Assembly: GCF_004310335.1 (NCBI RefSeq)
Contig: NZ_SIRS01000007.1
Location: forward strand, 173,719 to 237,718
DNA from: Hyunsoonleella pacifica
GTDB taxonomy: Bacteria > Bacteroidota > Bacteroidia > Flavobacteriales > Flavobacteriaceae
Length of the DNA stretch: 64,000 nt
Direction: 5' to 3'
The translations under genes and the position numbers were made by a program. Under the pieces are notes generated by a model. That model made no database searches and was not told the DNA's origin. It saw only the letters and a list, made by a program, of their open reading frames with translations. This document shows, piece by piece, positions 55,151-62,950 of this stretch. Each line of letters starts with the position of its first letter. The first letter of the stretch is position 1.

Positions 55151-55184
55151 AAAAGACCTACCAGATTTAAAAACTTAGTAGGTC
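55151..55184 (-). terminator. Terminator of clpS, possibly bidirectional
   Basis: GACCTAC (55155-55161) pairs with GTAGGTC (55178-55184). Seven T follow on the minus strand; on the plus strand only a weak T-rich stretch follows. Confidence 0.75.
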
Positions 55185-55206
55185 AGCATATATTTTAATA
55201 AAACAT

Positions 55207-55482
55207 CTAGACAATTTCAGCACTCAATCCAGCTTCAAGAAGTTTAGAACAGCGTGGTTTTAAATCGTCATATTCTCCTGTTTTAACAGTACATTTTCCT
55301 TTGTAATGCACAATTAAAGAACATTGTTCTGCTTGTTCTGAAGTATGGTCACAAGCGTAAATTAACGTATCGATAACATGATCAAACGTATTTACATCGT
55401 CATTGTATAATACAATTTCGTTTTGTCTTAAAACATCTTCTTCGAGTAATAACTCTTCGGATACTTTTTCTTTTGAACTCAT
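55207..55482 (-). CDS. clpS: ATP-dependent Clp protease adaptor ClpS
   Basis: A 91-aa protein. The N-degron binding core is clear: IVLYNDDVNTFDHVIDTL, then EQAEQCSLIVHYKGKCTVKTG. ClpS delivers N-end-rule substrates to ClpAP-type proteases. It lies 28 bp after prmA on the same strand. Confidence 0.93.
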   Translation of the reverse strand: MSSKEKVSEELLLEEDVLRQNEIVLYNDDVNTFDHVIDTLIYACDHTSEQAEQCSLIVHYKGKCTVKTGEYDDLKPRCSKLLEAGLSAEIV

Positions 55483-55510
55483 TTTTAATCTTTAGGAAAC
55501 AATTTTTATA

Positions 55511-56347
55511 CTAATTTAAAAATTTTAATGATACCCAATTGTTCTTCTCCAATTTTTCTTCAAATTTTAACAGATGCTTTTCGCATTCTGCCTTAATCAT
55601 CGGTATATCATTGTTGTAGAATCCACTTAAAAACAACATCCCTTTTTTATTTAGGCATGATATATAAGTTTCCATATCCTGCATTAAAATATTACGATTA
55701 ATATTCGCTATAATGATGTCATACTTATTTTTACCCAATACAGATGCATCTCCTTCTATCACTGTGATGTGTTTACATTGATTACGCTCTACATTTTCTA
55801 TACTGTTTAAATAGCACCAATTATCGTAATCTACAGCATCTATAGGTTTTGCTCCTTTTTGTTCAGCTAATATTGCTAAAACGCCTGTACCACAGCCCAT
55901 ATCTAAAATCGACTTGTCTTTAAAATCGTTTTTTAAAATATGCTGAATCATCATGTGTGTAGTCTCATGATGTCCTGTACCAAAACTCATTTTGGGTTCG
56001 ATAACAATATCGTATTGGGTATTAAATGACTCATGAAATGGTGCTCTAACTGCACAAATATCATCAACAACAATAGGATTAAAATTCTTTTCCCATTCTG
56101 CATTCCAATTGGTTTGCTGTATCTCTTCAAAAGTGAATGTTATAGTAAACTCTTCAGAATTCAATATTTGGATATCTTCTAAAATATCCGCTCTCCACTC
56201 TTCTTTTTGAATGTATGCTGTTACGCCTTCTTCAGTTTCCACAAAACTCTCAAAACCTGCATATCCTAATTCTGCAATTAGGATTTCTACTGCTGGCTGC
56301 AATGGTTTTACTTTGAAATAGTAGCCAATGTAAATAATGTTTGACAT
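55511..56347 (-). CDS. prmA: Ribosomal protein L11 methyltransferase
   Basis: A 278-aa SAM-dependent enzyme that trimethylates uL11. The N-terminal recognition domain is followed by the SAM site (SFGTGHHETTHMM, DMGCGTGVLAILAEQKGA, IIIANINRNILM). The NxN-type motif ANIN and normal length support the call. Confidence 0.94.
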   Translation of the reverse strand: MSNIIYIGYYFKVKPLQPAVEILIAELGYAGFESFVETEEGVTAYIQKEEWRADILEDIQILNSEEFTITFTFEEIQQTNWNAEWEKNFNPIVVDDICAVRAPFHESFNTQYDIVIEPKMSFGTGHHETTHMMIQHILKNDFKDKSILDMGCGTGVLAILAEQKGAKPIDAVDYDNWCYLNSIENVERNQCKHITVIEGDASVLGKNKYDIIIANINRNILMQDMETYISCLNKKGMLFLSGFYNNDIPMIKAECEKHLLKFEEKLEKNNWVSLKFLN

Positions 56348-56389
56348 GTAACAATTTTAGACTGCAAAGTTACACGTAATTTTCTCAAA

Positions 56390-58000
56390 TTAGTGTTTAA
56401 CGACCTTCAATACAGAAATGATTTTATTTTCGGTCATTATCTCAACCATATATATTCCTTTTGGTTGGTAAAATTCTAATTGAATTGATTTTGAGTTTAG
56501 ATATGTTTTAGAAATAATTTTTTGCCCTAAAATATTGCTTACATTGATAGTAGTATTGGTATAATACGTTCCTAAATCAAGATTAAGCATTTCTTTAATT
56601 GGGTTTGGGTAAGCCCTAATGTTAGAATTAGCATCTTTATCAACTATGCTTAACGTAGCTAATGAACTTAAAGTATTAGGCTCATTAACATCAAATAGGT
56701 AGGCTGCTCCCGCTTGCGATAATGGATTCAATCCCATAACATCATCATCTTGCTCATAAGCTCCAACTATTGCAAAACCGCCACTAATCGCAACATCATA
56801 TCCAAAATCATCTCCAGAATTTACTGCATCATCATACATGACAGCAGTTTGATTCCAATCCCCATTAGTATCTTTTTCGAATATAAAAGCTGCACCTCCA
56901 AAGGATACACTTCCTATATCCATAAAATGAGCTCCAACAATCATACGATTACCATATATATCTACAGAATGTCCAAATTTTGATTGATGTATTAATGCAT
57001 CTGGTTTAATTTTTTGAGTTTCAATATAAACGCCATTTACATCCCTTTCAAACACAAATACAGCACCATATTGCGTACTTAAATTACCTTGTAAGTATTC
57101 GTTAGCAGCACCAATTACCAATGTGTTCCCGTATAGGTCGACTGACCGACCAAACCATTCTCCTTGTTCTCTACCTGACGCTACAATTTTTTGAATTTGG
57201 TTCCAAACACCATTAGTATCACGCTCAAAAACATATACTGCTCCTGCACTGGGAATTTCATTTTCTCCTAAAACGTCTGTATCATCCCTAAATGCACCAA
57301 CAGCAATAATATCTCCTAAAACAGCAAGAGATGTATCTCCCCAACGCTCATTTACACCTCTAAAACTGGATACTATTTTCTGCACTTCATTCCAAACACC
57401 ATTGGTATCTCGTTCATATATATAGCATGCTCCTGATTTATCAATATCATCCTGCCCTGCAAGTCCTTTATCTTCCAAAGGAGCATTAACTACAGCATAA
57501 TTACCATTTATAGCAACCGTTTCTCCTAAAAGTGGTTGAAATGTTTCTCTATCTGAAGCTACTAGTTTTTGGATTTCATTCCAATTACCATTGTTATCTC
57601 TTTCAAAAATATAAGCAGCACCTGAAGAATCTATAAAATTATTTCCATTCTCATCAAAATCTTGACTACGCGCACCAATAATCATATAATTACCGTCTAT
57701 AGCTATAGATTGCCCAAATCTATCAAACTGTCTTACATCAGAATTACGGAATTTTTGAGTTTCTACCCAATTACCTGTAGCATCTTTTTCAAAAATATAA
57801 ACTGCGCCATAATCACTACTTGAACCATCTTCAGATTTAGCTCCAATTGCAACTAAATCTCCTTGCATGACAACAGACCAACCAAATTCATCTCCTATAG
57901 CTCTGTCATCAGGTGTAAGTTTTTGTATTTCTCCCCAACCTTGTGCATTTAAATAATTTGAAATAACGAGTAATCCAGTAAAAAGTAATAAACGAAACAT
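56390..58000 (-). CDS. Secreted FG-GAP repeat protein with T9SS tail
   Basis: A 536-aa protein with a signal peptide (~1-19, ending YLNAQ). It has about seven repeats of ~55 residues of the type FGxSVAIxGxxxVIGAxxxD...GAxYIFExDxxGxWxExQK, which should form a beta-propeller related to FG-GAP domains. A T9SS type A sorting domain ends it (AYPNPIKEMLNLDL, VSNILGQKIISKTY, GIYMVEIMTENK). The protein is exported to the surface. A near-perfect copy of a 49-bp palindrome lies 53 bp upstream of its start. Confidence 0.9.
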   Translation of the reverse strand: MFRLLLFTGLLVISNYLNAQGWGEIQKLTPDDRAIGDEFGWSVVMQGDLVAIGAKSEDGSSSDYGAVYIFEKDATGNWVETQKFRNSDVRQFDRFGQSIAIDGNYMIIGARSQDFDENGNNFIDSSGAAYIFERDNNGNWNEIQKLVASDRETFQPLLGETVAINGNYAVVNAPLEDKGLAGQDDIDKSGACYIYERDTNGVWNEVQKIVSSFRGVNERWGDTSLAVLGDIIAVGAFRDDTDVLGENEIPSAGAVYVFERDTNGVWNQIQKIVASGREQGEWFGRSVDLYGNTLVIGAANEYLQGNLSTQYGAVFVFERDVNGVYIETQKIKPDALIHQSKFGHSVDIYGNRMIVGAHFMDIGSVSFGGAAFIFEKDTNGDWNQTAVMYDDAVNSGDDFGYDVAISGGFAIVGAYEQDDDVMGLNPLSQAGAAYLFDVNEPNTLSSLATLSIVDKDANSNIRAYPNPIKEMLNLDLGTYYTNTTINVSNILGQKIISKTYLNSKSIQLEFYQPKGIYMVEIMTENKIISVLKVVKH

Positions 58001-58052
58001 AGTATAATTTTATAATTAAAAACTTTAATAAAATTACTTTGACTGTCTCGAT

Positions 58053-58101
58053 AATAGTTAAGGGCATTCCTTGATTTGTGAAAAATCAGGGAATACCCTT
58101 A
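58053..58101 (-). promoter_or_regulatory. 49-bp palindromic element upstream of the FG-GAP gene
   Basis: An imperfect inverted repeat (58060-58077 with 58083-58100; AAGGGcATTCCtTGATTT on the plus strand). It differs from 61296..61344 at a single base (58080). It lies 53 bp before the minus-strand start, has no T-tract, and is best read as an operator. Confidence 0.65.
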
Positions 58102-58154
58102 GATTATAATTTTAATATTGAAAAACCATTTTAGATTCGACTTAACGAGGCATT

Positions 58155-58790
58155 CTAAATCAATCCATTTTCAATTGCTGCCTTAATAATTCCAACACTA
58201 TTTTTTGCACCAAGCTTACTCATAATATTCATACGGTGTGTTTCTACAGTTTTTGGGCTGATGAAGAGTTTTTTAGATATTTCTTGAGTTGTCAATTCTT
58301 CGGCAATAGCCTGCAAAACTTCATTTTCTCTTCTAGTCAATTTTACCAAAAGTGGGTTTTTTGATGTTTTCCCAATGGAAAGATTAAGCAGTTTCTTTTC
58401 TATATCTCTTTGTAAATATTGCTCGCCATTTAACACCGCTTTAAAGGCTGTTAATAATTCTAGCTTATCAGTATTTTTCAACAAATAACCATCGGCTCCA
58501 TTGCTAAGCATTCTTTTAATAAATGATACATCATCATAATTAGATATGGCTATTATTTTTAAATTTTTGTTAGATGATTTTAATTCTTTACATAGGTTAA
58601 TACCGTTAATGTCTGGAAGGTTAATATCTAATAATAATATATCTGGATTATCTTTTTGAACATTATCCAGTGTTTGCTTTCCACTATTATAAAGTCCCAC
58701 AATACTAATCTCTTTAGTTTCTGCAAGCATAGTTTCAATACCTTTTAAAACCATTTGATGATCATCAGTTATTGCTATCTTGGTTATCAT
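58155..58790 (-). CDS. LuxR/NarL-type response regulator
   Basis: A 211-aa two-component regulator. The receiver domain (~1-120) has DDH at 10-12, phosphoacceptor Asp55 (LLDINLPD) and a Lys in LLKNTDK. The HTH_LuxR domain (~145-211) has LTRRENEVLQAIAEELTTQEISKKLFISPKTVETHR. It overlaps the histidine kinase gene by 4 bp, so the two form a pair. A matching palindrome before the FG-GAP gene and before the lipoprotein gene is its likely binding site. Confidence 0.94.
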   Translation of the reverse strand: MITKIAITDDHQMVLKGIETMLAETKEISIVGLYNSGKQTLDNVQKDNPDILLLDINLPDINGINLCKELKSSNKNLKIIAISNYDDVSFIKRMLSNGADGYLLKNTDKLELLTAFKAVLNGEQYLQRDIEKKLLNLSIGKTSKNPLLVKLTRRENEVLQAIAEELTTQEISKKLFISPKTVETHRMNIMSKLGAKNSVGIIKAAIENGLI

Positions 58791-60724
58791 ATAATTTCTT
58801 TTGCATCTATATCTATAACATAAGACGTCCCTTTATTATCAGAAGTAACATCTAACTTGGCATTAAGATATTTTATTCTAGAGTAAACATTTTGAAGCCC
58901 AATACCATTATTTCCTTTTTTGTTTATGTCGAACCCCTTTCCGTTATCCTCTATCGTTAATTGAATACTATCATCCTGATGGCTTATTTGCACATGGATC
59001 TCTGTTGCTTCTGCATGTTTAATACTATTATTTACCAATTCTTGTACTATCCTAAATATGTTTACTTCTGCCTTTTTTGAGAGCGCTATTGCATTACCCA
59101 GGTGTTGAAATGTAATACGCATATCATGAATAGCATTTGATGTACTACAATAGTCTTCAATAGCTTCAACTAAGCTAAAATTCTTTAATGCAGGCGGCAC
59201 CAAATTATGTGAAATGGCACGTACTTGTTTGCAAGATTTATCAATCATGGATACAGCTTCGTTTATCACTTGGTTATTCTTTTCTAAAAGAGACGTGAGT
59301 TTATACTTTATAGCTGATAAATCTACATTAACACCATCATGCAACTCCTGTGCAATGCGTAAACGTTCTTTTTCTTCGCCTTCCATAAGTAATTCCAATG
59401 TTTGTACTTGTTGCTCCCGTTTTAAACTTAAGATTTCTTGATTTTTCTGCTTTTGGCGCTGTTGGTACAAAAACCAAATCAAAACACATGTTAGTAAAAG
59501 TACTATAACCAACCCTATCATAATTTTTTGTTGGGAGCTTTTCTTTTGGATTTCTAGTTGTTGTTGCTCAATATCTAGCTGTTGTTCTGCAATCTCTTTG
59601 TCTTTTTTAGCTGTTTCAAATTTTACTTGTAATGCGTTTAAACTTTCTTTGCTTTCTGTATTAAAAATTGAGTCTCGGGCAGTTTCATGTTGTAATCTGT
59701 ATGCATAAGCTTTTTTAAAATTTGATTCTTTAGAATAAATATCTGCTAAAATTTTTGTAACTATTTTTATCTCAGGCAAAACTTCGTTCTCAATAGCCAA
59801 TTCTAGAGCTTCATTCAAGTATGTTTTTGCCTTGGAATATTGATTATTTTTAAAGTATAAATTGCCTAACTCTCTATTGACATTGATATATTCTCTTGAA
59901 TAATTAGATTCAAGAAGGATTTCCCTTGCATCAAGCAAATACTTTATCCCCTTATCAACATCAAATAAAGCATGTATACTCCCTAAAGAATGTAGAGATT
60001 TCCCTATCAAGTTTTTATGCTGAATCTTTTTAGCTACCTCTAGTGCACTATTAGCATAATCTATGGCACTTTTATAATCTTCTTTTTTAAAGTACATCTC
60101 AGAAATATTGCTATTTGTGTTTGCAATATCCCGTTCAACGTTTTTAGCAGTAAAAAGTACTTTGGCATTTTTAAAATTAGAAATTGCTTTATCATAGCTT
60201 TCCATTTCCCCATACAATACAGCTATACTATTTAAAGTAGATGCTATTGCAAAAGTATCTTTACGTGTTTGAAAAATACTTAGTATCTCTAAATAAGTAC
60301 TTAAGCTTTTTTCTAAATCTCCTAAATTTCTATGTATAACTCCAACCTGAAACATTGCATAAGGTTTCATTAAAGAGTCGTTTTCAAAATAGTCTATATT
60401 TTTGTGTAAATGAGATAATGCTTTAGAATAATTGCCGGCCAATCGTTCTAAAACACCATATGCAAAATGATTCTTCGCCTCTAAATCCTTATGACCAGAA
60501 CGTGATGCATAATACATTGAACTGTCTGTATATAACCGCATTAGTTTAAGATCAGATAATTTTTGGGCACTATATGCTGCGGCATCATAATATTTACTTG
60601 CCCTTAAGCTGTCAGACTTTTGCTCTACGATAACTTTTGAAATGCTATCATAAAAATGTTTATTTTGGGAATAACTGCTACCAGCAATTACAATTAGGGC
60701 TATATACAGAACACAATTTTTCAA
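58787..60724 (-). CDS. TPR-containing sensor histidine kinase
   Basis: A 645-aa sensor. The signal peptide (~1-19, ending SSYSQ) is followed by about six TPR repeats in the periplasm (~60-350), a coiled coil, one membrane helix (~400-420; IGLVIVLLLTCVLIWFLY), a HisKA_3 dimerisation helix with phospho-His462 (AQELHDGVNVDLSAIKY) and a HATPase_c domain (VQELVNNSIKHAEA, DNGKGFD, GIGLQNVYSRI). The start is a TTG directly after an in-frame stop; the next Met is at residue 62 and would lose the signal peptide, so TTG is preferred. Confidence 0.92.
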   Translation of the reverse strand: MKNCVLYIALIVIAGSSYSQNKHFYDSISKVIVEQKSDSLRASKYYDAAAYSAQKLSDLKLMRLYTDSSMYYASRSGHKDLEAKNHFAYGVLERLAGNYSKALSHLHKNIDYFENDSLMKPYAMFQVGVIHRNLGDLEKSLSTYLEILSIFQTRKDTFAIASTLNSIAVLYGEMESYDKAISNFKNAKVLFTAKNVERDIANTNSNISEMYFKKEDYKSAIDYANSALEVAKKIQHKNLIGKSLHSLGSIHALFDVDKGIKYLLDAREILLESNYSREYINVNRELGNLYFKNNQYSKAKTYLNEALELAIENEVLPEIKIVTKILADIYSKESNFKKAYAYRLQHETARDSIFNTESKESLNALQVKFETAKKDKEIAEQQLDIEQQQLEIQKKSSQQKIMIGLVIVLLLTCVLIWFLYQQRQKQKNQEILSLKREQQVQTLELLMEGEEKERLRIAQELHDGVNVDLSAIKYKLTSLLEKNNQVINEAVSMIDKSCKQVRAISHNLVPPALKNFSLVEAIEDYCSTSNAIHDMRITFQHLGNAIALSKKAEVNIFRIVQELVNNSIKHAEATEIHVQISHQDDSIQLTIEDNGKGFDINKKGNNGIGLQNVYSRIKYLNAKLDVTSDNKGTSYVIDIDAKEII

Positions 60725-60783
60725 TTAAAAGTTTTTATAGTTACTTACAAGATACCTAATTTCATATTAATTCTTTTAAATGA

Positions 60784-61245
60784 CTAATTTGAAACTTTAG
60801 ACAATTGTAAAACTTCTGGTGTGTTGTTACTATAAAGTTCTCTAAAGCTTATAACAGTAGCATCGCTATTAACCTCTGTAACTAACCAATCCTCAACTAA
60901 ATCGTCTAAATCAGCATTACCAAGATCGTCCAGATCAAAATCAGTATAAACCACCCACATATTTTCTCCTTCAATGTCTTGTTGAAACACCTCAACCAAA
61001 GTAGATTGAGATGCCCCGTTATAAGATACAATAGCAGTTTCCTGCTCAACATTAAAAGTAAATTCATAGCCATTAAACTCTGAAGTTCGGTTACTACTCT
61101 CATCGGTAAATAAACTAATGCGCCAAGTTCCGTTAAGAAGCTCTGGCGAGAACCCCATAGTTGTAATGTCATTATCATCTTTACTACAACTTAAAATTGT
61201 AGCAACCATTATTACTATAGTTAAACATCTGCATAAAATTTTCAT
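60784..61245 (-). CDS. Small lipocalin-like lipoprotein
   Basis: A 153-aa protein with a lipoprotein signal (Cys20 in TILSCSKDD). The mature part begins LLNGTWRISLFTDES and continues FNGYEFTFNVEQETAIVSYNG, the pattern of lipocalin-like domains common in Flavobacteria. A strongly acidic stretch (DFDLDDLGNADLDDLVEDW) follows. It lies 59 bp upstream of the sensor kinase gene on the same strand, so it may be a sensing partner. A copy of the 49-bp palindrome lies 51 bp upstream. Confidence 0.75.
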   Translation of the reverse strand: MKILCRCLTIVIMVATILSCSKDDNDITTMGFSPELLNGTWRISLFTDESSNRTSEFNGYEFTFNVEQETAIVSYNGASQSTLVEVFQQDIEGENMWVVYTDFDLDDLGNADLDDLVEDWLVTEVNSDATVISFRELYSNNTPEVLQLSKVSN

Positions 61246-61295
61246 AACTTATTGTATTAATATTTATAGTTGCAAGCTATTGTATATCAATATAA

Positions 61296-61344
61296 AATAG
61301 TTAAGGGCATTCCTTGATTTGTAAAAAATCAGGGAATACCCTTA
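61296..61344 (-). promoter_or_regulatory. 49-bp palindromic element upstream of the lipoprotein/kinase genes
   Basis: 48 of 49 bases are identical to 58053..58101, in the same orientation and at the same distance (about 51 bp) from the start codon of the minus-strand gene. Confidence 0.65.
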
Positions 61345-61365
61345 AGCCTGCAGTATTTTTTATTT

Positions 61366-61463
61366 GGGGCATTACCCACAAGGGGTCGGGCTTTCACTAC
61401 TCAATCCCTCCTCCGTCGGGGATTTCAAACAGACCGTTCAATCCCTAATGCGGAAGTACCGGC
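61366..61463. other. GC-rich structured intergenic block
   Basis: An intergenic block clearly richer in G and C than its surroundings. CAATCCCT occurs at 61402-61409 and 61439-61446, and both contained AATCCC copies can pair with GGGATT at 61419-61424, giving alternative hairpins. I recall similar GGGGC.TTACCC...GGGTCGGGCTTTC blocks dispersed in Flavobacteria. No ORF was seen. Confidence 0.45.
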
Positions 61464-61518
61464 AAAAAACAGTCTTTTAAAACAAAAGTTCCTCTCTATT
61501 TTGGTACTTTTTTGAAAA

Positions 61519-61560
61519 TAAAAAAACCTGAAAGGCATTACCTGACAGGTTTTTTATTAT
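61519..61560 (-). terminator. Terminator of tpiA
   Basis: AAAAAACCTG (61521-61530) pairs with CAGGTTTTTT (61546-61555), with an inner AGG/CCT. A T-run follows on the minus strand. Confidence 0.85.
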
Positions 61561-61625
61561 AAGATACTAAAATACTGAAACAAGTTCAGTACAGGCAAGT
61601 TCAGCATGACAAAATGCTTTATTCC

Positions 61626-62375
61626 TTAGAATGCATTTACAATAGCAAAGAAATCTTCTGCTTTTAGTGAAGCACCTCCTATCAAGCCACCATCAACATC
61701 TGGTTTAGAGAAAATCTCTTGTGCATTTGCTGGTTTTACGCTTCCGCCGTAAAGGATAGAGACTTCATCAGCAACTTCAGCACCATACTTAGCTGCTAAC
61801 GTTTTTCTGATAAAGGCATGCATATCTTGTGCTTGCTCTGGTGTTGCAGTTTCTCCTGTACCTATAGCCCAAACTGGTTCGTAAGCTAAAACTATGTTTT
61901 TAAATGCGCTTGCTTCTAAATGAAATAACGCATTTTTAATTTGACTTTCTACAACTGCTTCCTCATTTCCTGCTTTTCTATCAGCCAATTCTTCTCCAAA
62001 GCAAAAAATAGTGCGCATACCATTGGCTAATGCTGCATCTACTTTTTGAGCTAATGACGCATCAGTTTCGTTGAAATATTCGCGACGCTCACTATGTCCT
62101 AGAATTACAGTGTTTATACCAACACTCTTTAACATATCTGCACTAACTTCTCCTGTGTAAGCACCATTAGATGCAAAATGCATATTTTGCGCAATAGCCT
62201 CAATTCCAGAACCTTCTAAAGCTTTTGTTGCTATAGCTAGGTTTGTAAATGTTGGTGCTACCATTACTTCTGCGTTACCAGAATTAGTTTGTTGTTTTAA
62301 ATCTGAAATTAACGCTTCGGTTTGTGCCAAATCGTTATTCATTTTCCAGTTTCCAGCTACGATATGTTTTCTCAT
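61626..62375 (-). CDS. tpiA: Triose-phosphate isomerase
   Basis: A 249-aa glycolytic enzyme interconverting dihydroxyacetone phosphate and glyceraldehyde-3-phosphate. Catalytic residues are in AGNWKMN (Asn, Lys), GHSERR (His) and AYEPVWAIGTG (Glu), with the phosphate loop YGGSVKP. The reading frame extends upstream to a TTG, but the first ATGs (62381 and 62375) fit the family start MRKHIVAGNWKMN; 62375 is chosen. The upstream part overlaps a palindrome at 62387-62403. Confidence 0.96.
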   Translation of the reverse strand: MRKHIVAGNWKMNNDLAQTEALISDLKQQTNSGNAEVMVAPTFTNLAIATKALEGSGIEAIAQNMHFASNGAYTGEVSADMLKSVGINTVILGHSERREYFNETDASLAQKVDAALANGMRTIFCFGEELADRKAGNEEAVVESQIKNALFHLEASAFKNIVLAYEPVWAIGTGETATPEQAQDMHAFIRKTLAAKYGAEVADEVSILYGGSVKPANAQEIFSKPDVDGGLIGGASLKAEDFFAIVNAF

Positions 62376-62386
62376 TCCCATACTAA

Positions 62387-62403
62387 CCTTCCCCAAGGGA
62401 AGG
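62387..62403. repeat. Short palindrome just upstream of tpiA
   Basis: CCTTCCCCAAGGGAAGG forms a perfect 7-bp stem with a 3-nt loop. It belongs to the short dispersed palindromes typical of flavobacterial intergenic DNA. Confidence 0.5.
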
Positions 62404-62452
62404 GACTTTTATTTTGTAGTTAATAAATTAAATTTTTGCGCTACAAAACTAC

Positions 62453-62941
62453 TTAATTTTTCAGAGCTTTTATTAACTTATTATCATCAGCTTCAATAAC
62501 ATTAAATACAACGATTTCGCTAGCCTTATTTATTACCATATATCGTGGAATCCAGCTAATATTTACAAAATCACCAAAGGCTGATTTTTTGGCTTTTGGC
62601 AAGTAATAATGTTCTCCTTCTACATTGTATCGTTTTATTCCTCGCTTCCAGGCTTCTATTCCTTTATCTAATGAAAAGAATAAATACACCACATCTGTAT
62701 ATTCTTTTTGAAGTGCCTTTACTTTAGGCATACCTCTTATACAATCACCACACCAAGATGCCCAAATATCTATAACTATAGTTTTGCCCTTGTGTTTCTC
62801 TAAGATTGATTGTAGGGTAACTTTGCTTCCCTCTAAAGTTATAAATGTATCGTTTAATGCAGCTTCATCAAATTGTGTTGGCGGTTCTGCACAACTTAAG
62901 TAGCTTAACAACATTAATAATAAATAACTTATCTTTTTCAT
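62453..62941 (-). CDS. TlpA/ResA-like thioredoxin-fold lipoprotein
   Basis: A 162-aa protein with a lipoprotein signal (Cys17 in SYLSCAEPP). The thioredoxin domain has the redox motif WASWCGDC and the cis-Pro region ISWIPRYMV. It should act in the periplasm on disulfides, for example in cytochrome maturation or protein repair. It lies 9 bp after the ABC permease gene on the same strand. Confidence 0.88.
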   Translation of the reverse strand: MKKISYLLLMLLSYLSCAEPPTQFDEAALNDTFITLEGSKVTLQSILEKHKGKTIVIDIWASWCGDCIRGMPKVKALQKEYTDVVYLFFSLDKGIEAWKRGIKRYNVEGEHYYLPKAKKSAFGDFVNISWIPRYMVINKASEIVVFNVIEADDNKLIKALKN

Positions 62942-62950
62942 ATTATACTT

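Noticed and set aside
58053-61344. The paired 49-bp elements as ends of a mobile cassette carrying the kinase and regulator.
   Set aside because: They are direct, not inverted, copies; no transposase or target duplication was seen, and the equal distance to start codons fits operators better.
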